Positions 28,310 to 37,983 of a DNA stretch of 64,000 bases are shown here, piece after piece; position 1 is the stretch's first letter, and the number at the start of each line of letters is the position of its first letter. Location of the stretch: assembly GCF_030846195.1 (NCBI RefSeq), contig NZ_JAVCWH010000003.1:124001-188000 (forward strand), written 5' to 3'. The position numbers were made by a program, and so were the translations under genes. The DNA comes from Paracoccus yibinensis (GTDB lineage: Bacteria; Pseudomonadota; Alphaproteobacteria; Rhodobacterales; Rhodobacteraceae). Below the pieces are notes generated by a model. The model was given only the letters and a program-made list of their open reading frames with translations, was not told the origin of the DNA and searched no databases.

Positions 28310-28370
28310 ATCGCCCCTCGGATGATTTGCGCCTTGTTACGCTGGCGCGGCGGTTGCGGCAACCGGCGAA

Positions 28371-28411
28371 GCCGGGGGCGCTTCGCCCCCCGGACCCCCA
28401 GAGGATATTTG
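28371..28411 (-). repeat. Intergenic repeat, copy 2 (inverse orientation)
   Basis: The reverse complement of this stretch matches 9074-9114 almost base for base, including the CAAATATCCTC start and the GC-rich hairpin (CCGGGGGGCGAAGCGCCCCC). It faces copy 3 about 30 bases away, so the two AAATATCC ends form an inverted pair flanking an AT-rich spacer. Confidence 0.75.
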
Positions 28412-28443
28412 GACCAAAATGAAAAAGCACATTCACCTTTGCT

Positions 28444-28497
28444 CAAATATCCTCGGGGGTGAATTGGCCGCAGGCCAAGAGGGGGCAGACAGCCCCC
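28444..28497 (+). repeat. Intergenic repeat, copy 3 with a different hairpin tail
   Basis: Shares the head CAAATATCCTCGGGGGT with the other two copies, then diverges into a tail with GGCCGCAGGCC and a 6-bp stem GGGGGC/GCCCCC (28481-28486 with 28492-28497). It lies 17 bases past the rlmH stop and may act as the rlmH terminator. Confidence 0.65.
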
Positions 28498-28514
28498 CTG
28501 CTCGGTCGCCGCAT

Positions 28515-28982
28515 TCACTCACGATGATAGGGAGAGCCTGCCAGGATCGTCGCCGCGCGATACAGCTGTTCGGCCAGCATCACCCGAACCAGCATGTGCG
28601 GCCAGACCATGCGGCCCAGGCTGATCTGCCAGTCAGCCCGCGCCCGCAACCCAGGGTCCAGCCCGTCAGCACCCCCGATCACAAAGCAGAGATCGCGTGC
28701 CCCGTCCCGATATCCCGCCAGCCGCCGGGCAAACTCGGGCGAGGTCGGCTGCTCGCCCCGTTCGTCCATCATCACCAAGGCCGCGCCCTGCGGGATCGCG
28801 CGCGTCAGAAGCTCGGCCTCGGCGGCCATGCCGCCGCCGCGCTTGTCCTCGACCTCATGAATGGTGATGGGCGGCAGGCCGAGGCTGCGCCCGGTCCTGG
28901 CGAAACGGTCCAGATAGTCTGCCACCATCGCGGCCTCGGGACCCTTGCGCAGCCGCCCGACCGCGACGATGTCGATGCGCAT
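28515..28982 (-). CDS. rlmH: 23S rRNA (pseudouridine-1915-N3) methyltransferase RlmH
   Basis: A 155-aa SPOUT methyltransferase acting on helix 69 of 23S rRNA in 70S ribosomes. The SAM knot is visible as VMMDERGEQPTSPEFA and FVIGGADGLD, and the C-terminal SLGRMVWPHMLVRVMLAEQLYRA block is the family signature. It is 12 bases downstream of rsfS, the usual rsfS-rlmH order. Confidence 0.96.
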   Translation of the reverse strand: MRIDIVAVGRLRKGPEAAMVADYLDRFARTGRSLGLPPITIHEVEDKRGGGMAAEAELLTRAIPQGAALVMMDERGEQPTSPEFARRLAGYRDGARDLCFVIGGADGLDPGLRARADWQISLGRMVWPHMLVRVMLAEQLYRAATILAGSPYHRE

Positions 28983-28994
28983 TCCGCCTGCCGG

Positions 28995-29417
28995 TCAGTG
29001 CGCCGGGCGGGCCTGGTCGCGGACACGGCTCAGCGCATCGGCAGGCATCCACATCTTCTCAAGCTGATAGAACTCTCGAACCTCGGGGCGGAAAACGTGG
29101 ACGATCACGTCGTCGGTGTCGATCAGCACCCAGTCGCCGGTATCCTTGCCTTCGATCCGAGGGGTGCGGCCGGTCAGCTGCTTCATCCGCTCGGCCAGCT
29201 TTTCGGCGATGGCACCCACCTGGCGCGCGCTGCGGCCCGATGCGATCACCATGTGATCCGCCATGGCCGATCGTCCGCGCAGGTCGATCGTGACGATGTC
29301 CTCGGCCTTGTCGTCGTCAAGCGAGGACAGGATGCGGGCAAGGATCTGGTCGCTGGTCAGATCCTGCGGCGCGGGGGTCGCAGCCGGCCCCGTGGCCGGC
29401 GAGACGTCTTGTGACAG
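28995..29417 (-). CDS. rsfS: Ribosome silencing factor RsfS, apparent CTG start
   Basis: Binds ribosomal protein uL14 and blocks subunit joining in starvation. The conserved core (DDDKAEDIVTIDLRGRS, then MADHMVIASGRS, DWVLIDTDDVIVHVF and FYQLEKMW) is intact. The first in-frame ATG (29264) lies inside this core and would delete the first strand, so translation must begin upstream. Between the in-frame TGA (29432-29434) and that ATG there is no ATG, GTG or TTG. The best candidate is CTG at 29417, eight bases after a perfect GGAGG, giving a 140-aa protein beginning with residues that would read MSQDVSP. A sequencing error is the alternative. Confidence 0.85.
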   Translation of the reverse strand: MSQDVSPATGPAATPAPQDLTSDQILARILSSLDDDKAEDIVTIDLRGRSAMADHMVIASGRSARQVGAIAEKLAERMKQLTGRTPRIEGKDTGDWVLIDTDDVIVHVFRPEVREFYQLEKMWMPADALSRVRDQARPAH

Positions 29418-29425
29418 GGTTACAT

Positions 29426-29430
29426 CCTCC
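29426..29430 (-). promoter_or_regulatory. Shine-Dalgarno deciding the rsfS start
   Basis: GGAGG on the minus strand, eight bases before CTG 29417. It is immediately followed by an out-of-frame ATG-TAA pair (a start codon next to a stop codon), which could cause local stalling or re-initiation. Confidence 0.55.
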
Positions 29431-29494
29431 GGTCAGCGCGCCGATCGCCCCCGGCGCAGGGGATGGATCAAAGATAGCAACTTTTCAGCCCATC

Positions 29495-30850
29495 TCAATG
29501 TTCCCGGCCCGATTCCGTTTCATCGGGCCGCGGTGTGACCCTCTGGACCCGCAGGGGCGGATTGACAAGCCGAACTTCCCGCTGCGGAAAGGGAATGGTG
29601 ATTCCCTGGTCCTGGAAGGCGTCCCACAGCGCCAGATAGACCTGCCCGCGCACGTTGGTCAGTCCCTTGGAGGCATCGTCGATCCAGAAGCGCAGGACAT
29701 AGTCGATGGCGCTGTCGCCGAAGCCCGTGACCCAGCAGACCGCCTGCCGGTCCGACATGACGCGCGGCACCGTCTTGACGGCGGTGATGGCAATGGCGCT
29801 GACCTTGTGGGGATCGTCGTCGTAGGAAGTCCGGAACTTCAGGTCCAGCCGGACGAAGTTGTCGGTATGGGACCAGTTTACCACCTGCCCAGTGACCAGA
29901 TCCTCGTTCGGGATCAGGTATTCCTTGCCGTCGCGCGTGACCACGCTGACATAGCGGGCGCCAAGTTCCTGGATCCAGCCGAAGGTGTCGCCCAGGCTGA
30001 TCACGTCGCCGGGCTTGATGGACTTGTCCAGAAGGATGATCACCCCGGACACCAGGTTCGAGACGACCTTCTGCAACCCGAAGCCCAGGCCCACACCCAC
30101 CGCGCCGGAAAAGACGGCCAGTCCCGTCAGGTCGAAGCCCACCGCCCTCAGCCCGACCACGACCGCCAGGCTGAACAGCACCACCTGCAAAAGCTTGCCG
30201 GTCAGCACCCGCATGGTGGGCGAGATGTCCTCGTTGCGCGCCAGCCTGCCCGTGATCATCCGCGACAAGGCCCGCGCGGTGGCGATCAGCAGCCCGGTCA
30301 CGACCAGGGCCTTCAGCACGGTCAGCGCGGACAGGCGCAGATCGCCCATGGTGATGGCGAAGCTGTCCAGGAAACCGGCCGCCGGCTCGGTCAGGTCCAG
30401 CAGGAACAGCGTGACCCAGATCCAGGCGGCCCAGCTGACGATGCGGCGCAGCAGGCGGTTGGCGATCAGACGCACCACGAAGAAGATCACCAGCCAGGCC
30501 GTCGCGATGGAAGCCGCGAGCGCGATCAATGCGCTGCGCGAAGGCCAGGTGATTTCCCGCATGACGATGACCACGGTCCAGGCCAGCAGCGCGAAGATGA
30601 TCAGGGCCATGCGCCGCCCGATCAGCACCCCCAGCCGCAGCCGCCATTTGGGCCAATCGACGCGATCGTGCAGCCAGGCGTTCCAGTGCCGCGATGCGAG
30701 CCGGCCCACCAGCCAGGACAGCAGGGCCAGCCCGGCGATGGCCGCCAGCTGATACAGCCGCATGGGCAGGATCATCATCTCGAAAAACAGGGCGATGCGC
30801 GACCACAGCCCCTGGGCGGCATCCACGACGTTCGGACCGATTGGCTCCAT
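29495..30850 (-). CDS. MscS family mechanosensitive channel
   Basis: A 451-aa membrane protein with several N-terminal hydrophobic segments and a C-terminal MscS core. The pore helix is rich in glycine and alanine (FSGAVGVGLGFGLQKVVSNLVSGVIILLDKSIKPGD), followed by the beta domain with GWIQELGARYV and NEDLVTGQVVNWS. It releases solutes on hypo-osmotic shock; the long N-terminus places it among the larger MscS homologues. I chose ATG 30850; the upstream TTG at 30868 is possible. Confidence 0.92.
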   Translation of the reverse strand: MEPIGPNVVDAAQGLWSRIALFFEMMILPMRLYQLAAIAGLALLSWLVGRLASRHWNAWLHDRVDWPKWRLRLGVLIGRRMALIIFALLAWTVVIVMREITWPSRSALIALAASIATAWLVIFFVVRLIANRLLRRIVSWAAWIWVTLFLLDLTEPAAGFLDSFAITMGDLRLSALTVLKALVVTGLLIATARALSRMITGRLARNEDISPTMRVLTGKLLQVVLFSLAVVVGLRAVGFDLTGLAVFSGAVGVGLGFGLQKVVSNLVSGVIILLDKSIKPGDVISLGDTFGWIQELGARYVSVVTRDGKEYLIPNEDLVTGQVVNWSHTDNFVRLDLKFRTSYDDDPHKVSAIAITAVKTVPRVMSDRQAVCWVTGFGDSAIDYVLRFWIDDASKGLTNVRGQVYLALWDAFQDQGITIPFPQREVRLVNPPLRVQRVTPRPDETESGREH

Positions 30851-31001
30851 CCCTCGCCTTTCCGACAATATTGCGTCAACGCGGAAAGGGGCATAAAAGA
30901 TCGCCCATGTCCGGGTTCATCTATTTCGACATCCATGACCGCGCGCGCCTGCCTTCGCGGTTCTTTGGCGAAACGCGCGGCGTGACGGCGCGACTGTGAC
31001 G

Positions 31002-31022
31002 GGCTGCGGTTCTGCCGCAGCC
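31002..31022 (+). other. Hairpin upstream of leuC
   Basis: An 8-bp stem (31002-31009 with 31015-31022) and five-base loop, 43 bases before leuC. It has no T tract. It follows a 30-codon reading frame (30907-30999) that contains only two leucine codons, so classic leucine attenuation is unlikely. Function unknown. Confidence 0.4.
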
Positions 31023-31065
31023 GATCCTTCGCCACGACTCCCTCACAGCCGAAAGCCAGACAGCC

Positions 31066-32502
31066 ATGATCCCCGAATCCGCACGCACATCCGCACGCAC
31101 GCTTTACGACAAGATCTGGGACGCCCATGTGGTGGACCGCCAGCCCGACGGCACCTGCCTTCTGTATATCGACCGCCACCTGGTCCATGAAGTCACCAGC
31201 CCCCAGGCCTTCGAAGGCCTGCGCATGACCGGCCGCAGCGTGCGCGCGCCCGAACGCACCATCGCCGTGCCCGACCACAACGTGCCCACCACCTGGGACC
31301 GCGAACAAGGCATCGACAACGAGGAATCGCGCATCCAGGTCGAGGCGCTTGACCGCAACGCCCGCGAATTCGGCGTGGTCTATTACCCGGTCAACGACAT
31401 CCGCCAGGGGATCGTCCACATCGTCGGCCCCGAGCAGGGCTGGACCCTGCCCGGCATGACGGTGGTCTGCGGCGACAGCCACACCGCGACCCACGGGGCC
31501 TTTGGCGCCCTGGCCCACGGCATCGGCACCAGTGAGGTCGAGCATGTGCTGGCGACCCAGACCCTGATCCAGAAGAAATCCAGGAACATGAAGGTCGAGG
31601 TGACCGGCCGCCTGGCCCCCGGCGTCACCGCCAAGGACGTGGTGCTGGCGATCATCGGCAAGACCGGCACGGCGGGCGGCACCGGCCATGTCATCGAATA
31701 TTGCGGCGAGGCGATCCGCAGCCTGTCGATGGAAGGCCGCATGACCATCTGCAACATGGCCATCGAGGGCGGCGCCCGCGCAGGCCTGATCGCGCCCGAC
31801 CAGACGACCTTCGATTACGTCAAGGGCCGCCCCCATGCGCCGAAGGGCGCGCAATGGGAAGCGGCGGTCAACTGGTGGAAGACACTTTACAGCGACGACG
31901 GCGCGCGTTGGGACAAGGTGGTCACCCTGCGCGGCGAGGATATCGCGCCGACCGTCACCTGGGGCACGTCCCCCGAGGATGCGCTGCCCATCACCGCCAC
32001 GGTCCCCGCCCCCGAGGATTTCACCGGCGGCAAGGTCGAGGCGGCGCGCCGGTCGCTGGACTACATGGGCCTGACGCCGGGCACGCGCCTGACCGATATC
32101 GCCATCGACGCGGTCTTCATCGGCAGTTGCACCAACGGCCGGATCGAGGATCTGCGCGCCGCGGCCGACGTGCTGCGCGGTCGCAGGCTGGCCCCTGGCG
32201 TGCGCGGCATGGTCGTGCCGGGTTCGGGCCTTGTGCGCGCCCAGGCCGAGGAAGAGGGCTTGGACCAGATCTTCAAGGACGCGGGTTTCGAGTGGCGCCT
32301 TGCGGGCTGTTCGATGTGCCTTGGGATGAACCCCGACCAGCTTGCCCCCGGCGAACGCTGCGCGGCCACCAGCAACCGCAACTTCGAGGGCCGCCAGGGC
32401 TACAAGGGTCGCACGCACCTGATGTCGCCCGCCATGGCGGCGGCGGCGGGCGTGGCCGGGCATCTGGTCGATATCCGGGAATTTGCGGCCCAGTCGGCCT
32501 GA
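31066..32502 (+). CDS. leuC: 3-isopropylmalate dehydratase large subunit
   Basis: A 478-aa aconitase-family subunit of leucine biosynthesis, pairing with LeuD to isomerise 2-isopropylmalate. The substrate and cluster motifs are present: [14 protein letters not shown], the cluster cysteine in FIGSCTNGR and the two in [10 protein letters not shown], which hold the [4Fe-4S] cluster. The length is slightly above E. coli LeuC because of a short basic N-terminal extension. leuD lies 730 bases downstream, separated by an opposite-strand gene. Confidence 0.96.
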   Translation: MIPESARTSARTLYDKIWDAHVVDRQPDGTCLLYIDRHLVHEVTSPQAFEGLRMTGRSVRAPERTIAVPDHNVPTTWDREQGIDNEESRIQVEALDRNAREFGVVYYPVNDIRQGIVHIVGPEQGWTLPGMTVVCGDSHTATHGAFGALAHGIGTSEVEHVLATQTLIQKKSRNMKVEVTGRLAPGVTAKDVVLAIIGKTGTAGGTGHVIEYCGEAIRSLSMEGRMTICNMAIEGGARAGLIAPDQTTFDYVKGRPHAPKGAQWEAAVNWWKTLYSDDGARWDKVVTLRGEDIAPTVTWGTSPEDALPITATVPAPEDFTGGKVEAARRSLDYMGLTPGTRLTDIAIDAVFIGSCTNGRIEDLRAAADVLRGRRLAPGVRGMVVPGSGLVRAQAEEEGLDQIFKDAGFEWRLAGCSMCLGMNPDQLAPGERCAATSNRNFEGRQGYKGRTHLMSPAMAAAAGVAGHLVDIREFAAQSA

Positions 32503-32547
32503 GGGGCCGTGATGGCGGGAACATTCATCCGGTTTGCGGCGGGGCGC

Positions 32548-33147
32548 TCAGCCCCGTCCCGTAGCGCGTGCCGTGCTGCGGCGCGCGGGATGGCGCAACA
32601 ATACGGCGGCATTCAGGACAATCAGGGCAAGCCCGCTGTTCTCCAACAGGAAATTCACGCTGATCCCATGATCGCGAAGGCCGATCAGGCGGTCGAAGTG
32701 ATGAAAACTCAGCGCCCTGATGGCGACGAAGGCGCACAGGACCGCCAGCCCCGTCAGCGCCACCGCGTTGCGCCGCATCTGCCCCCGCAGGCTGCGAAGT
32801 CCGGCAAGCAGGCCCACCGCCAAGACCAGCAGCACCCCCGCGATGAAGGCCAGTTGCACCAGGCGACGGTCGTCATACCATCCCTGCACGCGCGCCAGGC
32901 ATTTGCCGGTCATGGTCACGGCGGATTGCAGGTCCAGTTGCTTGTTCACCGCAAGGCAGGCCAGGATCAGCGTCATCACGGCCCAGAAGCCCTTGCCCTG
33001 ACCTTTGGGCAGGCGGCGCCAGACCGAAAAGGCCGAAACGGTGCCCAGGCCATAGATCAGGACCGTCAGCCACCCGGTTGCGGTCGGATCCCCGATTTGC
33101 GGCGCCCAGCGGGCGCTGACACAGTCGATCAACCAGTTTCCAACCAC
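32548..33147 (-). CDS. Hypothetical membrane protein between leuC and leuD
   Basis: A 199-aa protein with five hydrophobic segments that I do not assign to a family. The fourth cytoplasmic or periplasmic loop has RALSFHHFDRLIG, with paired histidines. The C-terminus is basic. I placed the start at GTG 33147, preceded by GGAACGGG, because the codons upstream to 33222 are not membrane-like and run into the leuD leader. The gene lies on the opposite strand between two genes of one enzyme; a short GC hairpin (32540-32556) overlaps its stop. Confidence 0.7.
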   Translation of the reverse strand: MVGNWLIDCVSARWAPQIGDPTATGWLTVLIYGLGTVSAFSVWRRLPKGQGKGFWAVMTLILACLAVNKQLDLQSAVTMTGKCLARVQGWYDDRRLVQLAFIAGVLLVLAVGLLAGLRSLRGQMRRNAVALTGLAVLCAFVAIRALSFHHFDRLIGLRDHGISVNFLLENSGLALIVLNAAVLLRHPARRSTARATGRG

Positions 33148-33231
33148 GATCCCGTTCCGCCCTTTGCAATGACGCCTGCCCTGGGCCTCTGACGCAACGG
33201 GGGCCCGGATACAACCACCCAAGGAACCACC

Positions 33232-33837
33232 ATGGACAAGTTCACCACCCTGACCGGCATCGCGGCGCCCATGCCGCTGGTCAACATCGACACCGACATG
33301 ATCATCCCCAAGCAGTTCCTGAAGACGATCCAGCGGTCGGGCCTTGGGGTCAACCTGTTCGACGAACTGCGCTATGACCGGGAAGGCAACGAACTACCCG
33401 ACTTCGTGCTGAACCAGCCCGCATACCGCGATGCGCAGATCCTGGTGGCGGGCGACAATTTCGGCTGCGGATCGTCGCGCGAACACGCGCCCTGGGCGCT
33501 GCTGGATTTCGGGATCCGCTGCGTCATCTCGACCAGTTTCGCCGACATCTTCTTCAACAACTGCTTCAAGAACGGCATCCTGCCCGTGGTGCTGCCCCAG
33601 GACGCCGTTGACACGCTGATGGAGGATGCCCGCAAGGGCGCCAATGCCCGCATGACGGTGGATCTGGAAAACCAGACCGTCACGACATCCGACGGGGTTT
33701 CCTTCGCCTTCGAGATCGACCCCTTCCGCAAGCATTGCCTGCTGAACGGGTTGGACGATATCGGGCTGACCATGGAAAAGGCCCCCAGCATCGACAGCTT
33801 CGAAACGCAGATGGCGCAGGCCCGGCCCTGGGTCTGA
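33232..33837 (+). CDS. leuD: 3-isopropylmalate dehydratase small subunit
   Basis: A 201-aa swivelling subunit of isopropylmalate isomerase. The [14 protein letters not shown] segment and [17 protein letters not shown] loop are diagnostic of LeuD. It has full family length. It probably has its own promoter in the short gap after the opposite-strand gene. A hairpin terminator follows at 33850-33874. Confidence 0.96.
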   Translation: MDKFTTLTGIAAPMPLVNIDTDMIIPKQFLKTIQRSGLGVNLFDELRYDREGNELPDFVLNQPAYRDAQILVAGDNFGCGSSREHAPWALLDFGIRCVISTSFADIFFNNCFKNGILPVVLPQDAVDTLMEDARKGANARMTVDLENQTVTTSDGVSFAFEIDPFRKHCLLNGLDDIGLTMEKAPSIDSFETQMAQARPWV

Positions 33838-33849
33838 CGGCGTGAAAAA

Positions 33850-33874
33850 GCCCCGCCATGCGTGATGGCGGGGC
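33850..33874 (-). terminator. Intrinsic terminator of ccrM (possibly bidirectional)
   Basis: A perfect 10-bp GC-rich stem (33850-33859 with 33865-33874) and five-base loop. Read leftward, the stem is followed directly by CTTTTTC, a true T tract, so it terminates ccrM. It lies 13 bases past the leuD stop, so it may also stop leuD transcripts. Confidence 0.85.
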
Positions 33875-33925
33875 AAGGGGGTTCCACCTTGGCGGCAGCC
33901 GGGGGAACCTGGCGAACCGTCGATT

Positions 33926-35146
<1,221 letters not shown>

Positions 35147-35148
<2 letters not shown>

Positions 35149-35779
35149 AAGGGTTTGGTTCCAAGGCTTTACACAAGATGTTGTGGACCGGCTCGAACGA
35201 ACGCCTATGATAGGGGGTGATCCCCAAATCTAGCAGGGCCTGCTTGTGCGCGGGGGTTGCATAGCCCGCGTTCGCCTCCCAGCCATAGCCGGGATATTGT
35301 TGCGCCAAATCCACCATCAGCCGGTCCCGCGCCACCTTGGCCAGGATGGATGCGGCGGCGATGGTGACGCAGCGCGCATCCCCCGCGACGATGGCCTCGC
35401 CCGGACAGGACAGGTCGCGAGGAACGCGGTTGCCGTCCACCAGGACGTGACAGGGCCGTTCGCGCAGGCCCTTCACCGCCAGGCACATCGCCAGATGCGC
35501 GGCGTGATAGATGTTCAGCCGGTCGATCTCCTCGACGCCGACATGGACGATGGAATGGTCGCAGTTTGCGGCCAGCCATTCGGCCAGGACCTCGCGCCGC
35601 TTTGCCGTCAGCTTCTTGGAATCGTTCAGCCCGTCGGGGATGTTGTCCGGGTCCAGCACCACCGCGGCGGCGGTCACGGGACCGGCCAGGGGACCGCGCC
35701 CGACCTCGTCCACGCCGGCGACGCGGCGGGCGCCTCGGGACAGGACAGTCAGTTCGACGCTGAAATCGGGCAGGCTCAT
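35147..35779 (-). CDS. rnhB: Ribonuclease HII
   Basis: A 210-aa nuclease that removes ribonucleotides from DNA. The catalytic [12 protein letters not shown] motif gives D24 and E25, with further acidic residues in LVDGNR and near [10 protein letters not shown]. The neighbouring order rnhB then ccrM is conserved in many alphaproteobacteria. Its start overlaps the allA stop by four bases. Confidence 0.95.
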
Positions 35780-36255
35780 GCGGTGACGGTTACAGGGGCG
35801 ATGGTGACTTCTTCAAGGTTCACGCCCTCGCCTTCCCGGTCCACCACCAGGAAATCGGCGGGCCGGTCCAGCGGCGTCAGCACGCCATGCCAGACGCCCG
35901 CGCGCAGGTTCACGCCCATGCCTGCCGGCACCAGAAAGGCGCGGGGCGCGCCCGGCCTGCCATCCACATCGGGCGCGACCACCGACATCCAGGCATCCGG
36001 TCCCAGCGGCATGAAGGCCTGGCTGCCCAGGGGATGCCGTTCCAGCAGCGTGCAGTCGTAAGGCAGGCTGACCGCCTCGGACCGGAAAAGCGAGATGATC
36101 GCATCCCCGCCCCCGGTTTCCACCGTGGCAAGCGCGTGGTGGCGTTCGCAGCGCCCCGCATTGATCATGCGGTCCGGGACGGCGCGCGGGGCCAGCAATT
36201 CTCCGAAAGGGGCAAAGGCTTCGGCGGTGATCGGTTCGATGCGGATGGTGGTCAT
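35776..36255 (-). CDS. allA: Ureidoglycolate lyase
   Basis: A 159-aa cupin of the AllA/DAL3 family, which splits ureidoglycolate to glyoxylate and urea in purine (allantoin) breakdown. The [16 protein letters not shown]-terminus, [13 protein letters not shown] in the middle and [16 protein letters not shown] near the end are the family blocks. No other allantoin or urease genes lie in the window. It overlaps rnhB downstream by four bases. Confidence 0.9.
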   Translation of the reverse strand: MTTIRIEPITAEAFAPFGELLAPRAVPDRMINAGRCERHHALATVETGGGDAIISLFRSEAVSLPYDCTLLERHPLGSQAFMPLGPDAWMSVVAPDVDGRPGAPRAFLVPAGMGVNLRAGVWHGVLTPLDRPADFLVVDREGEGVNLEEVTIAPVTVTA

Positions 36256-36276
36256 GGATTCCTCCTTTGTCCTGCC

Positions 36277-37983
36277 TTACCCCGCCGCCGCCAGACCGTC
36301 GAGGATCCGTGCCATGGTTGCACGCCGGGTCGGCAGATGGCGCAGCAAGGCGGCCTCGGCCCGGGCGGCGGCGGACATGGCCTTGCACTGCTCGGGATTT
36401 TCCCGTGCCCAGGCCAGTTTTTCGGCGATGTCGGCGCAATAGCGTTCCAGCGGTATATAGTGTTTCCACGGCTGGAAGCAGCTGGAATAGAAGACTTCCC
36501 AGCCGTCCTCCTCGGCCAGCAGGACGGACTGGCTGTCGATGGCTGCGATGAAATTCGAGCCGTGGTCATAGCCCGTCATGCACAGCTGATAGCGGAAGCG
36601 GTGGAAGAACCCGCGATCCTGGCGCGGCGTGCAGTAAGGCGCCAGCAGCGGATCGGTCGCGAACTGGCGAAAGCCCCAGGCCATCACCACGCCCAGGTCG
36701 AAATCGGGGTGATCGAACCATTGCCGCACGAAGGCCAGCCGGTTGGTGTTCGACAGCCGGTTCCAGGCCGCCTGCCGCCCCCCAGGATCGTCGCCTGCCG
36801 CCGCGAGGTCGCGCAGCAGCACATGCGAAGCCGCCCCCGGCCTGACCCCGCCCGTCCTTTCGCTGCCCGAGATCATGCCCCGCCAGACGACCCGATCCAG
36901 TTTGTCCTCCCACGGGATCGGGTCGGGTACGGCCGCGGGATCGAAGCCCGGCAGTCCGATGGCATGCTGATCCGGCAAGGGCCACAGCACGGCATTCGTC
37001 GCCCCCCTGCGGCGGTTGTGGCACAGCGTCGGCGCCGCAAGGGGATCGCCCTGCGGGGAGCCAAACCACCGCGAATCCTCCATGTCGATGCGCAGGGGCA
37101 TGGGGCGGGCCAGGCGCAGGGCATCGTTGATGACCGCCTCGGCCCGGATCAGCTTGAAGGGACGGTCGGGCGCGGACACCGCCACGTTGTCCAGAACCGC
37201 CATGCGGCGCCTGCTACCGTGCCGGTCTCTCACGATATTCCGGCCGTCCCACGTGGAAAAATATTCCGAGAGACCGCCCTGCCCGACACCCAATTCGCGG
37301 CGCCCCAGGCAGAAATCCGCAACCCGATCCACATAGGACAGGTCCACCTGTTCGGTCTTCCCGCACGAAGACACGCCCGCCGCACCGACATGCGACGGAT
37401 CGCCAGGCGTGGGAAACCAGCCCTGCTGCCACCCGGCATCCGGCAGAGGCAGCATCGGGTCCAGCCTGGCCGCCAAATCGGCGGGCGTCTCGCGGTCCAG
37501 ATCAACGCGGATGAGGCAAGGATCGTCGCCGAAGAACGCCTCGACCGCAGCCTGATGGGCGTGCCAGTCAGCCTCCCACAGGGCGGGAAGATCGGCTGGG
37601 TCGCAATTGCGGTGATGGGCGTGGCAGCGCGCCGCCGCCCCGCCGTCGCGATTCAGGCGGTCGAGGATCCAGTCGCCCGGCGCCCGCTGCGCCAGGATGA
37701 ACCGCGCCCGGGGAAAGCGGTCGGCCAGCCAGGGGAAATGGCGCCATGCCTCCAGCGGCGGACGCCAGTGCGGGGCGTGGCGGTAAAGGCCCGAGAACAG
37801 CACCGTTCCCGGCCAGCGGGTCAGGGGATCGCCGCCGCTGGCCTTGGCAAACAGGATATCCTCGGCCAGGCGTCCGTTGTCGTGGCAGACGGCCGCATGG
37901 CCGTTGCGGCGGAACAGCCGGGCCAGCCGCGCCTCTCCACAGCCTTCGGGACTGATGTGGAAGAACAGCGGCCCCGGCGTCAT
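36277..37983 (-). CDS. Fusion of sulfotransferase-like domain and GT90 (CAP10-type) glycosyltransferase domain
   Basis: A 568-aa cytoplasmic protein in two parts. Residues 1-190 resemble a sulfotransferase fold (FFHISPEGCGEARLARLFRRNG, then a WLADRFPRARFILAQRAPGDWI block), but the PAPS-binding loop differs from the usual GLPRTGTTSL, so activity is doubtful. Residues about 210-560 match the CAP10/GT90 family: RVVWRGMISGSERTGG, a YQLCMTGYDHGSNF segment and SVLLAEEDGWEVFYSSCFQPWKHYIPLE. GT90 enzymes transfer xylose or glucose to surface glycans. The ATG overlaps the stop of the MFS gene. The fusion suggests a surface-glycan step coupled to export, which is inference. Confidence 0.72.
   Translation of the reverse strand: MTPGPLFFHISPEGCGEARLARLFRRNGHAAVCHDNGRLAEDILFAKASGGDPLTRWPGTVLFSGLYRHAPHWRPPLEAWRHFPWLADRFPRARFILAQRAPGDWILDRLNRDGGAAARCHAHHRNCDPADLPALWEADWHAHQAAVEAFFGDDPCLIRVDLDRETPADLAARLDPMLPLPDAGWQQGWFPTPGDPSHVGAAGVSSCGKTEQVDLSYVDRVADFCLGRRELGVGQGGLSEYFSTWDGRNIVRDRHGSRRRMAVLDNVAVSAPDRPFKLIRAEAVINDALRLARPMPLRIDMEDSRWFGSPQGDPLAAPTLCHNRRRGATNAVLWPLPDQHAIGLPGFDPAAVPDPIPWEDKLDRVVWRGMISGSERTGGVRPGAASHVLLRDLAAAGDDPGGRQAAWNRLSNTNRLAFVRQWFDHPDFDLGVVMAWGFRQFATDPLLAPYCTPRQDRGFFHRFRYQLCMTGYDHGSNFIAAIDSQSVLLAEEDGWEVFYSSCFQPWKHYIPLERYCADIAEKLAWARENPEQCKAMSAAARAEAALLRHLPTRRATMARILDGLAAAG

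Noticed and set aside
29264..29266. ATG as the start of rsfS
   Set aside because: It would remove the conserved first strand and helix of the family; the coding content continues upstream.
28419..30985. Plus-strand frames covering rlmH, rsfS and the MscS gene
   Set aside because: Opposite to well-conserved genes and without family content; shadows.
30907..30999. 30-codon frame upstream of leuC considered as a leucine leader peptide
   Set aside because: Only two leucine codons, poor ribosome-binding site, and the following hairpin has no T tract or alternative pairing that I can see.
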